From positions 1 through 16,676 of the forward strand of contig CAMDVP010000036.1 of assembly GCA_945877525.1 (NCBI GenBank): a stretch of DNA of 16,676 nucleotides, given 5' to 3'. The notes under the pieces were generated by a model that made no database searches, was not told the DNA's origin, and was given only the letters and a program-made list of their open reading frames with translations. Positions 1 to 6,487 of this stretch are shown here, piece by piece. Every line of letters starts with the position of its first letter. The first letter of the stretch is position 1. The position numbers and the translations under genes were made by a program. This DNA comes from an uncultured Clostridia bacterium (GTDB lineage Bacteria > Bacillota > Clostridia > Christensenellales > Aristaeellaceae).

Positions 1-1435
1 CCTGGGGCGCGAAGCGGGGCTCGTTCACCATCAGGCCCAGCAGCTCCATCTTCCGCCGCGCTTCGGGGCGCTTGCCCGCAAACAGCCGCGCAAGGTGGTA
101 ACCCAGCACGATGGGGATCTGCACGTGCAGCTTCACGCCCAGGGGATCCAAGTTCGCGCCGTTGAGGATCAGCTTCTTCACCCGCTGCGGGTACTTCAGC
201 GCGAAGCTCAGGGCGATGTTGCCGCCGTCGGAGAAGCCCAGAATGTGGGCCGAATCGATACCCCGCTCGTCCATGAAGGCGCGCAGATCCTCAGCGAACT
301 GGCGGATGGTGAAGGGCGCGCTGCCCCGGGGCGATGCGCCGTGGCCCCGGGTGTCCAGCGCGATCACGCGGTAGGACTTCGCGAAGAAGTCGATCTGGCC
401 GGAGAAGTAGTCCAGGCACTCGCCGTTGCCGTGCAGCAGGATCAGCGCGTCCCCCGCGCCAATGAGCAAAATCGCATAATAGGTCATGAAGCGCCACACC
501 AGTAGCGCCACCGATATGGTGCCGCCGGCAAAGATGCCCCGGTAATACAGCAGAAACCCGCCCTCCTGCGCCCCTGAGGCGCCGGGCAGGGGCGTGTAGC
601 TGGCGGACACAAACAGCATGATGGACACGGCCAGCAGCTCGTACCAGGCCGTGCCCGCCTGGCCAAAGGCGCGGTACACACAAACCGTGATGCTGGTCAG
701 GCACAGCATTTCCGCCAGGCTCACCAGCAGCTGGGTCAGCAGCTGCCCGGGGCGGCGGGCCACCCCCACCATAGAGTCGTGATAGCTGTCCAGAATGCGG
801 CGGATACGCTCTGCCAGCACCTCCGGCTGCTTCACCAGGCGCAGCCTTGTGCCCAGACGCAACAGCAGCGCCGCCAAGCGGTCCAGCCATTCCCGGCGAA
901 ACATGGCCAGCAGCACCAGGGGTACCGCCGCGGCGTTCACCGCGCAGCCCAGAATGATGAGCATCTTCACCCGTCCCAGCTGCTCCTGGCAGAAGGCCGC
1001 GTTGCACAGCCACAGGACTCCCGTCATGCCCACCATCACCAGCTGGTTGAAAAAGAACCGTACCGACAGCGCCGACGCGCCCACCCCCACGGGGATGCTC
1101 CTCTGGCTCATCAGATAGGCCTGCATAGGCTGCCCGCCGGAGGAGCCGGGGGTGATGCTGGCATAATACAGCCCCTGCAAGCTCAGGTGAATGGCGCTGG
1201 GCAGAGCAATGCGGTAGCCCCGGGCCCGCAGACACAGGTACAGTCCCAGGCCCTCCGCGGCCACATAGCCCGCAAGGCACAGGGCGCACAGGGCCAGATA
1301 GCCCTTGTGCATGGACTGCAGCGCTCCCCAGGCGCTGGTCAGTTCGCTGTTGCTGAAGGCAATCAGCATCACCAGCAGGATGGACAGGCCGATCATGGTC
1401 AGGCTGATGATTCTGCTCTTTCTGGACTGGTTCAC
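1..1435 (-). CDS. UPF0104/YbhN-type membrane protein fused in frame to an alpha/beta hydrolase (3' end outside window)
   Basis: The minus-strand frame is open from a GTG at 1435 to the left edge (478 residues, no stop). The GTG overlaps the stop of the upstream glycosyltransferase (GTGA) and is preceded by AAGGGAG at good spacing, so the two are probably translationally coupled. Residues 1-325 are a polytopic membrane protein resembling the UPF0104/YbhN/AglD family (the transmembrane part of lysylphosphatidylglycerol synthases, suspected lipid-handling proteins). Marks include the SITPGSSGGQP segment near 93-103, SYTPLPGASGAQEGG near 279-293 and the late helix VALLVWRFMTYY near 309-320. At about residue 325 the family's last helix breaks off and an alpha/beta hydrolase starts: oxyanion loop HGNGE 335-339, DTRGHGAS 361-368, nucleophile elbow GFSDG with Ser402. 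The hydrolase lacks its usual first strands, so the joint looks like a deletion or an assembly chimera rather than a designed fusion. Neither part's substrate can be assigned. Confidence 0.75.
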   Translation of the reverse strand, partial: MNQSRKSRIISLTMIGLSILLVMLIAFSNSELTSAWGALQSMHKGYLALCALCLAGYVAAEGLGLYLCLRARGYRIALPSAIHLSLQGLYYASITPGSSGGQPMQAYLMSQRSIPVGVGASALSVRFFFNQLVMVGMTGVLWLCNAAFCQEQLGRVKMLIILGCAVNAAAVPLVLLAMFRREWLDRLAALLLRLGTRLRLVKQPEVLAERIRRILDSYHDSMVGVARRPGQLLTQLLVSLAEMLCLTSITVCVYRAFGQAGTAWYELLAVSIMLFVSASYTPLPGASGAQEGGFLLYYRGIFAGGTISVALLVWRFMTYYAILLIGAGDALILLHGNGECLDYFSGQIDFFAKSYRVIALDTRGHGASPRGSAPFTIRQFAEDLRAFMDERGIDSAHILGFSDGGNIALSFALKYPQRVKKLILNGANLDPLGVKLHVQIPIVLGYHLARLFAGKRPEARRKMELLGLMVNEPRFAPQ

Positions 1436-2574
1436 CGTCCGGCTCCCTTCACGGCCCGCAGCCGTTCATACTCCGCCACCACGCGGGTCATGATGCTTTC
1501 CCATCGGATGGGAATGGTTTCCTGCGCCCGAAGGCCCACCCGGGCCGCGTCGGGCAAAGCGCGAACAATGGTCTGGGCGATGCTCTCCCCGCCCTCGTCC
1601 TCGCAGATAAAGCCGTTATCGCCGTCGGTTACGCCCTCTGAGGAGCAGGAGCCCTTCACCACCAGGCCCGGCGTCCCCATGGCCGCGGCCTCCCGCAGCA
1701 CCATGGGCGCGTTGTCATAGATGGAGGGGAACACCAGCAGATCCGCCCGGTGATACAGGGCCATCAGTTCTTCCCGGCTGCCAATGAAGCCAAGGAAGTG
1801 GCAGTCCTGTCCGATGCCGAGCTTCTCCGCCTCCTTCACGATGTCGTGGAAGTCCGGTCCATCCCCCGCCGTCACCAGCTGGAAGGGCTGGCCCTGTCGC
1901 TTGAGAATCGCGCAGGCCTCCAGAATACCATGGATGTTTTTTTTGTAATTATGCTGCCCCACGAAAAGCAGCACCGGCCGGCTGTCAAGGGTTACGCGGG
2001 TATTCAGCGCCGTCACGGCCAGATCGCTGAGGGGTTCCAGGTTCGTGCCGTTTTCCATCACCAGCACATCGCCCTGATAGCCGTATTCCCGCAGCACCTG
2101 GGCGGTGGCGTGATTCACCGTCCACACGCCGTCGCACCGGTTGTAAAACTGCACCACATGCTGCACCACGCCCCGGGCAATGGCATGGGAGTGGGTTTTA
2201 TCATAAAAATCCTGATAATACTTGGAGTGGAAGGTGCTGATCAGCGGAATGTCCCGCTTTCTGGCAATGCGCAGCGCCTCGCTGCCCGCGCTGAAGGGGC
2301 TTTGGGCATGCACAATGTCGAAGGGGATGCTGTCGAGCCTGCGGCGATAGCGCAGATCCAGCTTGGGCAGGCCCAGCCGGAAGGGCTCGCCGGGGATGGG
2401 TACGCTGCCCTGCAGAAGCACCGGAAAGGCGTAACTCTCCCCGTCCCTGGCCCTGGGCGCAATATAGTAGCACTCGTGTCCCATGGCCGTCAGCGTCTCG
2501 CAATAGCTCAGCGTCACCCGGCCCACGCCGTCCACATTGGGCGGATAGGTGTCCACAAACTGGCCGATAATCAT
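1432..2574 (-). CDS. Glycosyltransferase family 4 (GT-B fold)
   Basis: A 380-residue GT-B enzyme, normal length for the family, that transfers a sugar from a nucleotide-sugar donor, probably at the inner membrane face. The N-terminal acceptor domain begins MIIGQFVDTYPPNVDGVGRV with the glycine-rich loop. The C-terminal donor domain has GQHNYKKNI near 206-214, AGDGPD 236-241 and FPSIYDNAPMVLREAAAMG 282-300. The EX7E motif appears as Asp287-X7-Glu295, so the first acid is Asp. I chose the ATG at 2574 because GGAGG at 2583-2587 lies 8 bases upstream; the GTG at 2583 would sit inside that site. The gene is first in an operon with the UPF0104-hydrolase frame (4-base overlap). The pairing recalls loci making glycolipids such as glucosyl-diacylglycerol, but the acceptor is not determined. 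There is no signal peptide. Confidence 0.88.
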   Translation of the reverse strand: MIIGQFVDTYPPNVDGVGRVTLSYCETLTAMGHECYYIAPRARDGESYAFPVLLQGSVPIPGEPFRLGLPKLDLRYRRRLDSIPFDIVHAQSPFSAGSEALRIARKRDIPLISTFHSKYYQDFYDKTHSHAIARGVVQHVVQFYNRCDGVWTVNHATAQVLREYGYQGDVLVMENGTNLEPLSDLAVTALNTRVTLDSRPVLLFVGQHNYKKNIHGILEACAILKRQGQPFQLVTAGDGPDFHDIVKEAEKLGIGQDCHFLGFIGSREELMALYHRADLLVFPSIYDNAPMVLREAAAMGTPGLVVKGSCSSEGVTDGDNGFICEDEGGESIAQTIVRALPDAARVGLRAQETIPIRWESIMTRVVAEYERLRAVKGAGR

Positions 2575-2597
2575 CCCTCTCACCTCCGATAAAAGCC

Positions 2598-2626
2598 ATT
2601 ATATCATATTCAACACGGAATGAAAA
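2598..2626 (-). promoter_or_regulatory. Promoter of the glycosyltransferase operon
   Basis: Reading the minus strand, a perfect TATAAT (2598-2603) is preceded by TG one base upstream (extended -10). TTTTCA (2621-2626) gives a 4/6 match to the -35 box with a 17-base spacer. The start codon lies about 20 bases beyond the -10, so the leader is very short. Confidence 0.75.
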
Positions 2627-2640
2627 CGGTGGGTTTCATT
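2619..2640. promoter_or_regulatory. Palindrome over the -35 box, candidate operator
   Basis: Seven-base perfect arms AATGAAA (2619-2625) and TTTCATT (2634-2640) flank an 8-base centre. The palindrome covers the -35 element of the glycosyltransferase promoter, where a bound repressor would block polymerase. The left half TGAAAACG resembles one half of a cre/LacI-family site but the right half does not fit cre spacing. The protein that binds it is unknown. Confidence 0.4.
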
Positions 2641-2672
2641 AGAAATGGCGGAGCGTCTCCCCGTTTCCCACG

Positions 2673-2706
2673 AAAAAGGAGGAACCGCCGGTCTGACGGT
2701 TCCTCC
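2673..2706 (-). terminator. Rho-independent terminator of the transport operon
   Basis: A perfect 10-base stem (2678-2687 with 2697-2706, GGAGGAACCG/CGGTTCCTCC) has a 9-base loop and is followed on the minus strand by five Ts (2673-2677). It begins about 20 bases after the solute-binding protein stop, so it ends the lplB-lplC-SBP transcript and separates it from the glycosyltransferase promoter. Confidence 0.9.
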
Positions 2707-2726
2707 GAAGAATGCGTATGCTTCCC

Positions 2727-4256
2727 TTACTTGCCGGACAGGAAGGCCTCCAACTGAGCGTTGGCCTCGTCCACGATCTTCTGCATGCCGGCCTCGTCCA
2801 TCTTCTGGAGCATTTCGGCCAGGGTGGCGTCCACGTCGGCGGCCGCGCCGGTGCACAGCGTCAGGGCATAGGCTTCCTTGATGTTGGCCACGGCGGCGAT
2901 TTCCTTGTTCACCTTGGAAGCGTCAAAGGTAAAGCCGTAGATGGGCAGCTTCTTGGCGCCGCCGTAGAACTCGGCAAAGCGCTGTTGGAAGTCCGCGCCC
3001 TGTCCCTTGGTGGGGGGCAGCAGGGTCACATTGCCCACGCCGTTGGTCCACACGGTGTAGGAGTTGGCGCGGGCGTCGGTGAATTCCGCCTCGCCCTGGT
3101 CGTTGAGGTTGTAATGCACGCCCTCCACGCCGTAGTTCAGCAGGGTCATCACATAGGGATCGGTGTTGAGCAGGTTCAGGAACTTCATGCAGGCCTCGGG
3201 CGCATCGGAGTTGGCGGAGATGGCCATCATGGCGCCCTGCACGGAGGTGTTGTCAATATAGGGATCGCTGTGGGTCATGATGTAGGCCACCTGGATGCCG
3301 CGGGCGGCGGAGGTGGTGTACTCATAGCCGTAGAGGGAAACCTCGGAGGAGATCAGGTAGTTGGCGGTGTTCTGGGCGTTGCGCCAGGTATCGGTGGCGG
3401 TTTCGCCGATGGCGATGGCGGGGTCGATGTAACCCGCGTCATAGTACTTCTTCATCTGAGCGGCGAAGGCCTTGAATTCATCGGTGGCGTACTTGTTCAC
3501 GAACACGTTGCCGTAGGGGCCGGGCTGGGACACGTCGTCGGCATTCATGATGTAGCTCAGCAGCAGACCGGAGTCGCCGGTGACGATGGGAGTGTTGTCC
3601 ACAAAGCGCTCCACAACGGCGCCCTCAAACACGAAGGGATAGAACACGGAGCCGTCGGCTTCCTCACCGGCCTTCACCTTGGCGAAGATCTCGTCCCAGC
3701 CGTAGAAGCCGGCCTTCTGCACGTCCTCCAGGGTGTAGCCGTACTTTTCCAGCAGGGTCACGTTCACGTCCCAGCAGTTCATGGTGGCGAAATCCTTGAA
3801 GCCGGGCACAGCGTAAACACCCTTCTCGCCGTCGGGGCCTTCGGTCATGGCGCCCTCAAAGAGCAATTCGGGCAGGGTGTCCTTCAGCGCCGCGCCATAT
3901 TCCGCCAGCAGGTCGTCCTCGGGGTCGTCCAGGCGGACATACGCGCCGGCCTTGGCATACTTGGCATACTCGTTCTTGGTCCAGGAGCAGGTGAACATGA
4001 TGTCGTACTCATCGGAGCCGGAGGTCACGGCATTAAGGGCCAGGTCGTCGAAGTTGGCCCAGGTGCCCCACACGGGCTTGATGGTCACGCCGATCTTCTC
4101 GGCCAGGTAGGGGTTCAGCTTTTCCAGTACGGGAGCGTCGTCGGTCACGTTGTTGCCTTCCAGCAGGATGGTGATTTCCACCGCATCCTCGGCCATGGCG
4201 GGCACGATGGACAGGGCCAGCATCGCAGCCAGTACAAGAGCCAGCAGCTTTTTCAT
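2727..4256 (-). CDS. Extracellular solute-binding protein of a carbohydrate ABC importer (LplA-like)
   Basis: A 509-residue binding protein, large as is usual for the LplA/YtcQ-type oligosaccharide binders that partner LplB/LplC permeases. It delivers an extracellular sugar to the two permeases encoded just upstream. A clear signal peptide (residues 1-22: MKK, hydrophobic core, then PAMA) precedes EDAVEITILLEGNN. There is no cysteine at the cleavage region, so it looks like a type I signal peptidase site (AMA/E) rather than a lipoprotein lipobox, which is unusual for a binding protein in a single-membrane bacterium. The ATG at 4256 has GGAGG 9 bases upstream. It is third in the operon, 70 bases after lplC, with a hairpin between them that may raise its expression relative to the permeases. 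The ligand cannot be read from the sequence; the divergent GH94 gene suggests a disaccharide or short oligosaccharide. Confidence 0.9.
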   Translation of the reverse strand: MKKLLALVLAAMLALSIVPAMAEDAVEITILLEGNNVTDDAPVLEKLNPYLAEKIGVTIKPVWGTWANFDDLALNAVTSGSDEYDIMFTCSWTKNEYAKYAKAGAYVRLDDPEDDLLAEYGAALKDTLPELLFEGAMTEGPDGEKGVYAVPGFKDFATMNCWDVNVTLLEKYGYTLEDVQKAGFYGWDEIFAKVKAGEEADGSVFYPFVFEGAVVERFVDNTPIVTGDSGLLLSYIMNADDVSQPGPYGNVFVNKYATDEFKAFAAQMKKYYDAGYIDPAIAIGETATDTWRNAQNTANYLISSEVSLYGYEYTTSAARGIQVAYIMTHSDPYIDNTSVQGAMMAISANSDAPEACMKFLNLLNTDPYVMTLLNYGVEGVHYNLNDQGEAEFTDARANSYTVWTNGVGNVTLLPPTKGQGADFQQRFAEFYGGAKKLPIYGFTFDASKVNKEIAAVANIKEAYALTLCTGAAADVDATLAEMLQKMDEAGMQKIVDEANAQLEAFLSGK

Positions 4257-4287
4257 AGGGACAGTCCTCCAATCATTATTCTGTAAG

Positions 4288-4308
4288 CGGCCGCGCCTCC
4301 CGCAGCCG
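4288..4308 (-). other. Intercistronic hairpin between permease and binding-protein genes
   Basis: An 8-base GC-rich stem (4288-4295 with 4301-4308, one G-U pair in the minus-strand RNA) encloses a 5-base loop. No T-run follows on the minus strand, so it is not a simple terminator. Stem-loops at this place in sugar-uptake operons, such as the malE-malF REP, can stabilise one part of the mRNA or cause partial termination. Here it would sit 5' of the binding-protein message. Confidence 0.5.
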
Positions 4309-4326
4309 TTCTTACCGGAAGCGTCA

Positions 4327-5256
4327 TCAGCCCTTGACCGAGCCGATGGTCAGCCCAGCGACCACATAGCGCTGGAAGAAGGGATACGCGCAAGCAATGG
4401 GCAGTACGATGAACACCACCACCGCCATGCGCATGGTCTGATTGGGAAGATTGCGCACCGCCTCGGCGCTGGCCGCACCCATCACCGAGGAATTGCGGGA
4501 GATGAACTCGGCGTTGCGCTGCATTTCCATCAGCAGATACTGCAGGGGATACAGATGCCTGTCGGTGATATAGAGCAGGCAGAGGAACCATTCGTTCCAG
4601 TAGGCCAGGGCGGTGAGCAGCGCCACCGTGGCGATGCCGGGCTTGACGATGGGCAGAATCACCCGCGTGAGGGTGGAATATTCTCCCGAACCGTCGATGG
4701 TGGCAGCCTCGATGAGGTCGAAGGGCACCGAGGTCTGGAAGAAGGTGCGCATGATGATGATATTGAAGGGATTCACCAGCATGGGTACAATCAGCGCGGC
4801 ATAGTTGTTGCTCATGCCCAGCAGATTTTTGCACACGATGTAGGTGGGAATCAGGCCGCCGCCGAAAATCATGGTGAAGAAGCTGAAGAAGGTAAAAAAG
4901 CCCCTGAGCTTGAAATCCTTGCGGAACAGCGGATAGGCGTACAGCACGCAGATCGCCACGCTGACCACCGTGCCCACGATGGTGATGAAGAAGCTGTTGA
5001 AATAGCTCAGCCACAGCTGGTCGCCCAGCTTGAACACCTGCCTGTACGCCTCCAGCGACCACTGGGCCGGCACGAAGGAATAGCCAATGGTCTTGATGCT
5101 GCTCTCCGCGCTGAAGGAGATAATCACCACAAAGATGAAGGGCAGAATGCAGCAGGCCGCGAACAGCCCCAGGATGATGTGGAAGATCAGCTCGGTACCC
5201 GCGCTGACCTGGTTGAGGCGCAGGGCGTGCCCCTTGCGATGGGAAAGCGCCGTCAT
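4327..5256 (-). CDS. Carbohydrate ABC transporter permease, LplC type (CUT1/MalG family)
   Basis: A 309-residue inner-membrane permease forming half of the transmembrane channel with the LplB-type subunit. The first helix is near residues 22-45 (ELIFHIILGLFAACCILPFIFVVIISF), followed by the extracellular segment typical of MalG-like proteins and further helices. The EAA loop that contacts the ATPase starts at Glu183 (EAATIDGSGEYSTLTRVILP). The C-terminus RYVVAGLTIGSVKG is typical of this subfamily. I chose the ATG at 5256 (MTALSHRKG) because GGAGG (5264-5268) is 7 bases upstream; the ATG at 5262 would be only 1 base from it. It follows lplB by 15 bases and precedes the binding protein gene. 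Confidence 0.92.
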   Translation of the reverse strand: MTALSHRKGHALRLNQVSAGTELIFHIILGLFAACCILPFIFVVIISFSAESSIKTIGYSFVPAQWSLEAYRQVFKLGDQLWLSYFNSFFITIVGTVVSVAICVLYAYPLFRKDFKLRGFFTFFSFFTMIFGGGLIPTYIVCKNLLGMSNNYAALIVPMLVNPFNIIIMRTFFQTSVPFDLIEAATIDGSGEYSTLTRVILPIVKPGIATVALLTALAYWNEWFLCLLYITDRHLYPLQYLLMEMQRNAEFISRNSSVMGAASAEAVRNLPNQTMRMAVVVFIVLPIACAYPFFQRYVVAGLTIGSVKG

Positions 5257-5271
5257 GGTCATCCCTCCTTG

Positions 5272-6231
5272 TCAGAACAGGCTGCTGTCAGCGTCAAGCC
5301 TGCGGACGATGGCATTGGCGCCCATGATGCAGATAAAGCCCACCAGATTCTGCAAAAAGCCCGCCGCGGTGGACATGCCCACATCGCCGGTAAACTTGTA
5401 GGAGCGATACACATAGGTATCCACCACCTGGGTCACCGGGAACAGGGGCGCAGAGTTCATGGGCACCGACCAGAACAGCCCGAAGTCCGCGTTGAAGATT
5501 TTGCCCACATTCATGATCAGCAGCACGATGATGATGGGCTTGAGGTGGGGCAGGGTGACGTGGAGCATCTGCTGCCACTTGGTGGCCCCGTCCACCGCCG
5601 CAGCCTCGTACTGGCTGCGATCGATGCCCGTGATGGCCGACAGATACAGCACGGTGGAGTAGCCCGTGTTTTTCCACATGCTACAGATAGTGAGGATGAC
5701 CGGCCAGTATTTCGGCTCGTTGTACCAGTCGATGGGGGTAACCCCCGCGGCCTTCTGCGCCCGGACGATCATGCCGTTGGTGGGATCCAGAAAGGCAAAG
5801 AGGAAATACGCCGCCACCACCCAGCTGAGAAAGTAGGGGAAGAACATCAGCGTCTGATAGGTCTTGGCCAGGAATTTCTTTGTCAGCTCGCTCATCATGA
5901 TGGCCAGGGCCACCGCCAGCACAAGCCCCAGGGCAATCCACACGATGTTGTAGCCCAGGGTGTTGCGGATCATGGTCAGCGCGTCGCTGGTAAAAAGGAA
6001 CTGGAAATTGTCCAGCCCTACCCAGTCGCTGTGCAGAAGATTGATGGGGAAGGGCATCTTCCTGGTAGGCAGCCGGTAATCCAGGAACGCCATCACAATG
6101 CCAAACATGGGCAGATACCGGATGAGAATCAGCCAGATGGCCCCCGGGGCCACCATGGTGAGGAGCCAGAGCGTTTTCTTCCTGCCCGCGCTGCCCATGA
6201 CGGGCCTGCGCGCCGCCTGATGCCTGAGCAT
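5272..6231 (-). CDS. Carbohydrate ABC transporter permease, LplB type (CUT1/MalF family)
   Basis: A 319-residue permease, first gene of the importer operon. After a short basic N-terminus the first helix (TLWLLTMVAPGAIWLILIRYLPMFGIVMAF) carries the RYLPMFGIVMAF stretch characteristic of LplB-like subunits. The EAA loop begins at Glu209 (EAAAVDGATKWQQMLHVTLP) and is the docking site for the ATPase. The frame is open further upstream to 6489, but the ATG at 6231 has GGAGG 6 bases before it and starts at the family's usual place; the extension would run through the promoter. No ATP-binding subunit lies in this window. LplB/LplC-type systems commonly share an MsmX-like ATPase encoded elsewhere, and I infer that here. 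Confidence 0.92.
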   Translation of the reverse strand: MLRHQAARRPVMGSAGRKKTLWLLTMVAPGAIWLILIRYLPMFGIVMAFLDYRLPTRKMPFPINLLHSDWVGLDNFQFLFTSDALTMIRNTLGYNIVWIALGLVLAVALAIMMSELTKKFLAKTYQTLMFFPYFLSWVVAAYFLFAFLDPTNGMIVRAQKAAGVTPIDWYNEPKYWPVILTICSMWKNTGYSTVLYLSAITGIDRSQYEAAAVDGATKWQQMLHVTLPHLKPIIIVLLIMNVGKIFNADFGLFWSVPMNSAPLFPVTQVVDTYVYRSYKFTGDVGMSTAAGFLQNLVGFICIMGANAIVRRLDADSSLF

Positions 6232-6265
6232 GCAATCCCTCCCGTTTCCGTCCTCCGATGGCTTT

Positions 6266-6294
6266 ATTATACCGGCGGGCCAGAGAAAATGCAT
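6266..6294 (-). promoter_or_regulatory. Promoter of the importer operon (weak -35)
   Basis: A perfect TATAAT (6266-6271, minus strand) lies about 35 bases before the lplB start. At 17-base spacing the -35 would be ATGCAT (6289-6294), a poor match to TTGACA. A perfect -10 with a poor -35 is typical of activator-dependent promoters. The GGTTGC repeats begin just upstream, at 6302. Confidence 0.6.
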
Positions 6295-6301
6295 CGTTCC
6301 C

Positions 6302-6327
6302 GGTTGCGATTTGTTGTTTGTGGTTGC
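6302..6327. promoter_or_regulatory. GGTTGC direct repeat, candidate AraC-type regulator site
   Basis: GGTTGC occurs at 6302-6307 and again at 6322-6327, a spacing of 20 bases or about two helical turns. Regulators with two AraC-type DNA-binding domains bind such paired direct repeats. The pair lies immediately upstream of the weak lplB -35, and an AraC-type response regulator is encoded in the divergent operon. The protein-site link is inference. Confidence 0.4.
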
Positions 6328-6398
6328 TCTTTTTCCGCAGAAGACAACGCGCCGACCCGTTTTTCTTCCACTTGTGCGGTATGGTTGAAAAAGAGCAA
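6324..6398. repeat. 12-base perfect inverted repeat in the divergent control region
   Basis: TTGCTCTTTTTC (6324-6335) is exactly reverse-complemented at 6387-6398 (GAAAAAGAGCAA). With one mismatch the match extends to 15 bases (6321-6335 and 6387-6401). The centre is at about 6361, midway between the lplB and GH94 promoters. The 51-base spacer makes a small hairpin unlikely; two protein-binding half-sites serving both promoters fit better. Confidence 0.6.
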
Positions 6399-6427
6399 TC
6401 AGAGACAAAAAATCACATGGAAAGGTC

Positions 6428-6455
6428 TTTTCTTTCCCGGAATTTCTGCTATGCT
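6428..6455 (+). promoter_or_regulatory. Likely promoter of the GH94-to-regulator operon
   Basis: TATGCT (6450-6455) with TG one base upstream forms an extended -10, 32 bases before the GH94 start. The -35 is poor (TTTTCT at 6428-6433, 16-base spacer). A second possible -10, TATGGT, lies at 6456-6461. As with the divergent promoter, the weak -35 suggests an activator. Confidence 0.45.
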
Positions 6456-6487
6456 TATGGTATGAAAAAGCAGGAAGGACGCTGACC

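Noticed and set aside
291..1289. A 332-codon minus-strand frame in the left region
   Set aside because: It is an out-of-phase reading of the UPF0104-hydrolase frame, which starts at 1435 and has membrane helices and catalytic motifs; this one is Gly/Arg/Pro-rich without domains.
2621..2634. Catabolite-response (cre) site upstream of the glycosyltransferase
   Set aside because: Only the left part (TGAAAACG) fits the consensus; the right half-site and spacing do not.
2712..4286. A 524-codon plus-strand frame opposite the binding-protein gene
   Set aside because: Low-complexity Gly/His/Val-rich translation with no family resemblance; the opposite strand has a signal peptide, good ribosome-binding site and terminator.
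4288..4308. Terminator between lplC and the binding-protein gene
   Set aside because: The stem is not followed by a T-run on the minus strand, and a good terminator lies after the binding-protein gene instead.
4150..6465. A 771-codon plus-strand frame opposite both permease genes
   Set aside because: His/Gln/Gly-rich shadow. The minus strand encodes clear permeases with EAA motifs.
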